From JAJZRV01 sp027442615 (lineage in GTDB: Bacteria > Pseudomonadota > Gammaproteobacteria > Burkholderiales > Ferrovaceae), in NCBI GenBank assembly GCA_027442615.1, contig DAIBBI010000050.1:1-50641 (forward strand): DNA of 50,641 bases, written 5' to 3'. The number at the start of each line of letters is the position of its first letter. Position 1 is the first letter of the stretch. Below, piece after piece: positions 48,693-50,641 of the stretch. Below the pieces are notes generated by a model. It saw only the letters and a list, made by a program, of their open reading frames with translations. It was not told the origin of the DNA and did no database searches. A program made the position numbers and the translations under genes.

Positions 48693-49931
48693 ATGTACCA
48701 GCACATCAAGGTCCCCGCGGTCGGGGAGAAGATTCGCGTTAAATCGGACCATTCGCTGGAGGTTCCGGACCAGCCCATCATTCCGTTCCTGGAAGGGGAT
48801 GGCACTGGGGTGGATATCACGCCAGTGATGAAGACGGTGGTGGATGCCGCAGTGGAACGCGCCTATGGCGGGAAGCGAAAGATTTCCTGGATGGAGGTTT
48901 ATGCGGGCGAAAAGTCGGTTCGCGTCTATGGGGACAACGTGTGGCTACCTGAAGAAACGCTGCATGCCGTGCGGGATTTTGTCGTGTCCATCAAGGGGCC
49001 GCTCACAACTCCGGTGGGTGGCGGCATCCGTTCCATCAACGTAGCGCTACGCCAGCAACTGGATCTCTATGTATGTTTGCGACCGGTGCGCTGGTTCACC
49101 GGCGTGCCAAGCCCGGTGCGCGAGCCTGAGAAGACTGACATGGTGATTTTTCGTGAAAACTCGGAAGATATTTACGCTGGAATCGAGTGGGAAGCCGAAT
49201 CTGCCGAAGCGCGCAAAATCATCGAATTCCTGCAAAAGGAAATGAAGGTGACGGCCATCCGCTTCCCGGCCACCTCGGGGATTGGCATCAAACCTGTATC
49301 GCGCGAAGGAACCGAGCGACTGATGCGCCAGGCGGTGAAGTACGCCATCGATAATCAGCGCAAATCGGTGACCATCGTGCATAAGGGCAACATCATGAAG
49401 TACACCGAAGGAGCCTTTAAAAGCTGGGCTTATGCGCTGAGTCAGCGTGAATTCGGTGCCGTGCCGCTGGACGGGGGGCCATGGATGAAGCTGCCCAATG
49501 GTATCGTCATCAAGGATGTCATCGCCGATGCCTTTCTGCAGCAAATCCTGCTGCGTCCGGAAGAATATGACGTCATTGCCACCATGAACCTCAACGGGGA
49601 TTTCATTTCTGATGCTCTGGCAGCGCAGGTGGGGGGAATTGGCATTGCCCCCGGAGCCAATTTGTCGGATACCGTGGCCATGTTTGAGGCGACCCATGGC
49701 ACGGCTCCGAAGTACGCAGGAAAGGATTATGTCAACCCGGGTTCGATGATCCTGTCCGCCGAAATGATGCTGCGGCACATGGGCTGGCTTGAGGCGGCCG
49801 ATTGCATTATCGCTGCCATGAAGAAAGCAATTGCTGCAAAAACAGTCACTTACGATTTTGCCCGACTGATGCCGGGGGCAACGCAGGTGTCCTGTTCTGG
49901 CTTTGGCCAGGAGCTCGTCAAGCACCTTTGA
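48693..49931 (+). CDS. icd: NADP-dependent isocitrate dehydrogenase Icd
   Basis: A 412-residue homodimeric NADP-type Icd. PIIPFLEGDGTGVDITP, GGGIRSINVALRQ with Ser114 (the AceK phosphorylation Ser of E. coli), RENSEDIYAGIEW, KGNIMKYTEGAFK and ATHGTAPKYAGKDYVNPGSMILSAEMML. Ser phosphorylation would divert isocitrate to the adjacent glyoxylate enzymes; aceK is not in the window. ATG 48693 fits the family start MYQHIKVPAVGEK. A terminator follows. Confidence 0.96.
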   Translation: MYQHIKVPAVGEKIRVKSDHSLEVPDQPIIPFLEGDGTGVDITPVMKTVVDAAVERAYGGKRKISWMEVYAGEKSVRVYGDNVWLPEETLHAVRDFVVSIKGPLTTPVGGGIRSINVALRQQLDLYVCLRPVRWFTGVPSPVREPEKTDMVIFRENSEDIYAGIEWEAESAEARKIIEFLQKEMKVTAIRFPATSGIGIKPVSREGTERLMRQAVKYAIDNQRKSVTIVHKGNIMKYTEGAFKSWAYALSQREFGAVPLDGGPWMKLPNGIVIKDVIADAFLQQILLRPEEYDVIATMNLNGDFISDALAAQVGGIGIAPGANLSDTVAMFEATHGTAPKYAGKDYVNPGSMILSAEMMLRHMGWLEAADCIIAAMKKAIAAKTVTYDFARLMPGATQVSCSGFGQELVKHL

Positions 49932-49952
49932 TGGCTTGGTGCAGCGCATAAA

Positions 49953-49980
49953 AAACCCCCCTGCCGGGGCAGGGGGGTTT
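49953..49980. terminator. Bidirectional terminator between icd and the cold-shock gene
   Basis: AAACCCCCCTGCC pairs exactly with GGCAGGGGGGTTT (13 bp) around GG. It serves the icd end; the A-run on the other side may end the convergent cold-shock transcript. Confidence 0.85.
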
Positions 49981-50021
49981 ATGCCGTCACGCCCAACAGC
50001 GTTGGGCAGGAGGGGCAGGAA

Positions 50022-50225
50022 TTACGCAGCCTGGATATTGGAGGCTTGTTTGCCCTTGGGGCCCTGCGTGACCTCGAAGGAGACCTTCTGGCCTTCCTTC
50101 AGGGTTTTGAAGCCACCCATCTGGATAGCCGAGAAATGAGCGAAAAGATCTTCGCTGCCGTCATCGGGGGTAATGAAGCCATAACCCTTGGAATCATTGA
50201 ACCACTTCACTGTGCCTGTTGCCAT
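50022..50225 (-). CDS. Cold-shock protein, CspA family
   Basis: A 67-residue single cold-shock domain, an RNA chaperone. TVKWFNDSKGYGFITPDDG contains RNP1 (KGYGFI, 13-18); RNP2 is LFAHF (27-31). AGGAAAG precedes the start. Upstream (50226-50369) lies a leader of about 105 bp after a probable promoter (TTGACT at 50364-50369, TAAAAG at 50340-50345), as in many csp genes with regulatory leaders. Confidence 0.95.
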   Translation of the reverse strand: MATGTVKWFNDSKGYGFITPDDGSEDLFAHFSAIQMGGFKTLKEGQKVSFEVTQGPKGKQASNIQAA

Positions 50226-50339
50226 TGTTTGCTTTCCTATCGATAAAAATGGGCCTGTAAACCCGGAACGGTTTGAGTTTCAAGGCCAGCAAACGGACAA
50301 ACCGGTGATGCAGACATCTTGAACCAAACGCCAGACAAC

Positions 50340-50369
50340 CTTTTACGCGACTTTTGCCGTGTAAGTCAA
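50340..50369 (-). promoter_or_regulatory. Probable cold-shock gene promoter
   Basis: TTGACT (-35, 50364-50369) and TAAAAG (-10, 50340-50345) on the minus strand, 18 bp apart. Transcription would start near 50333, giving a leader of roughly 105 bp. Confidence 0.4.
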
Positions 50370-50388
50370 GTAGTTAACCCCAATTTGA

Positions 50389-50503
50389 GATTCCCTGTTG
50401 GGAAAGCTGGCAAAGGCCACCACAACCCTTGCGAAAAACCCAGAATTGTTTAGACTGAAGCCATTAGTGAAGCAATTCTGGTCGCTAGAAACAGCAGGGA
50501 ATC
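50389..50503. repeat. Nested inverted repeats in the csp-clpS gap
   Basis: Outer pair GATTCCCTG (50389-50397) and CAGGGAATC (50495-50503); inner pair CCAGAATTG (50440-50448) and CAATTCTGG (50473-50481). Both are exact 9-bp inverse copies, one nested inside the other. They could form a long-range stem in a clpS leader or be paired operators. Confidence 0.45.
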
Positions 50504-50521
50504 AAGCAAGACACTTTTTAC

Positions 50522-50641
50522 ATGGCAACCCGAAATCCGGCAGAACCCGTTCTTGAAAAACAGCGTACGAGGGCGAAACCACCTTCGCTTTTTAATGTCG
50601 TATTGCTGAATGACGATTTTACGCCCATGGAATTTGTGGTT
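50522..50641 (+). CDS. clpS: ClpS adaptor, first 40 codons (cut by right edge)
   Basis: Starts MATRNPAEPVLEKQRTR and reaches KPPSLFNVVLLNDDFTPMEFVV, the conserved N-terminal block of ClpS; LLNDDFTPMEFVV forms part of the N-degron pocket. ClpS delivers N-end-rule substrates to ClpAP. The ORF is open at the right edge, and clpA usually follows. No strong ribosome site was seen. Confidence 0.9.
   Translation, partial: MATRNPAEPVLEKQRTRAKPPSLFNVVLLNDDFTPMEFVV

Noticed and set aside
1..50641. Search by eye for CRISPR arrays, rRNA and insertion sequences
   Set aside because: No regularly spaced repeats, no rRNA blocks and no transposase-like frames were recognised; the only mobile signal is the left-edge integrase.

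Overview
The window is 50.6 kb of densely packed, roughly 55-60% GC chromosomal DNA from a Gram-negative bacterium. Several features point to a betaproteobacterium: a full cytochrome c maturation set, queA-tgt-yajC-secD-secF, malate synthase A with isocitrate lyase, lipoproteins, an outer-membrane porin-cytochrome, and a Tad pilus. Species assignment is inference; a lineage with c-type-cytochrome-based (possibly iron-related) electron transfer fits best.

Left edge (1-780): the N-terminal half of a tyrosine-recombinase integrase runs off the left edge. It lies next to a 3' fragment of tRNA-Ile2(CAU), so this looks like the right junction of an integrative element that extends leftwards. 800-7400: a BON lipoprotein, an alpha/beta hydrolase, a Cyc2-like monohaem porin with a dihaem c4-type lipoprotein, and divergent from these a TPR protein, Dps, LrgA/LrgB and a DUF2721 protein. 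The divergent promoter region carries an FNR-type box and a perfect 16-bp palindrome. 7400-12650: a GlcG-like protein with a sorbosone-dehydrogenase-like protein, an acyl-CoA synthetase, a Spy/CpxP-like protein, a glycine-rich exported protein, and UspA.

12760-19550: the cytochrome c maturation genes form two convergent operons, ccmFGHI (+) and ccmABCDE (-). These would mature the haem proteins encoded at 2.2-4.3 kb. 19600-24830: a CopA-type copper ATPase, then an OFA-family transporter with a gamma-glutamyltransferase-like Ntn hydrolase. This pair sits behind a near-perfect sigma-54 promoter with an NtrC-like enhancer site, which suggests a nitrogen-scavenging operon, possibly for oxamate or gamma-glutamyl compounds.

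24830-32700: a compact Tad/Flp pilus operon on the minus strand, in transcription order flp, a truncated prepilin peptidase, rcpC/cpaB, rcpA/cpaC, tadG-like, two tadE/F-like genes, tadZ, tadA, tadB, tadC. No tadD or rcpB is visible, and the prepilin peptidase lacks its second half. Upstream of it are an ICMT-like membrane methyltransferase and a LuxR-type regulator with a degenerate receiver domain. 34240-44600: an OYE-family oxidoreductase, tRNA-Leu(CAA), queA-tgt-yajC-secD-secF-dedA, purB, a glutathione transferase and mnmA. 44690-50641: a small Lys/Ala-rich exported protein, then aceB, aceA and rraA, divergent icd (the glyoxylate/TCA branch point), a cold-shock protein, and the start of clpS at the right edge.
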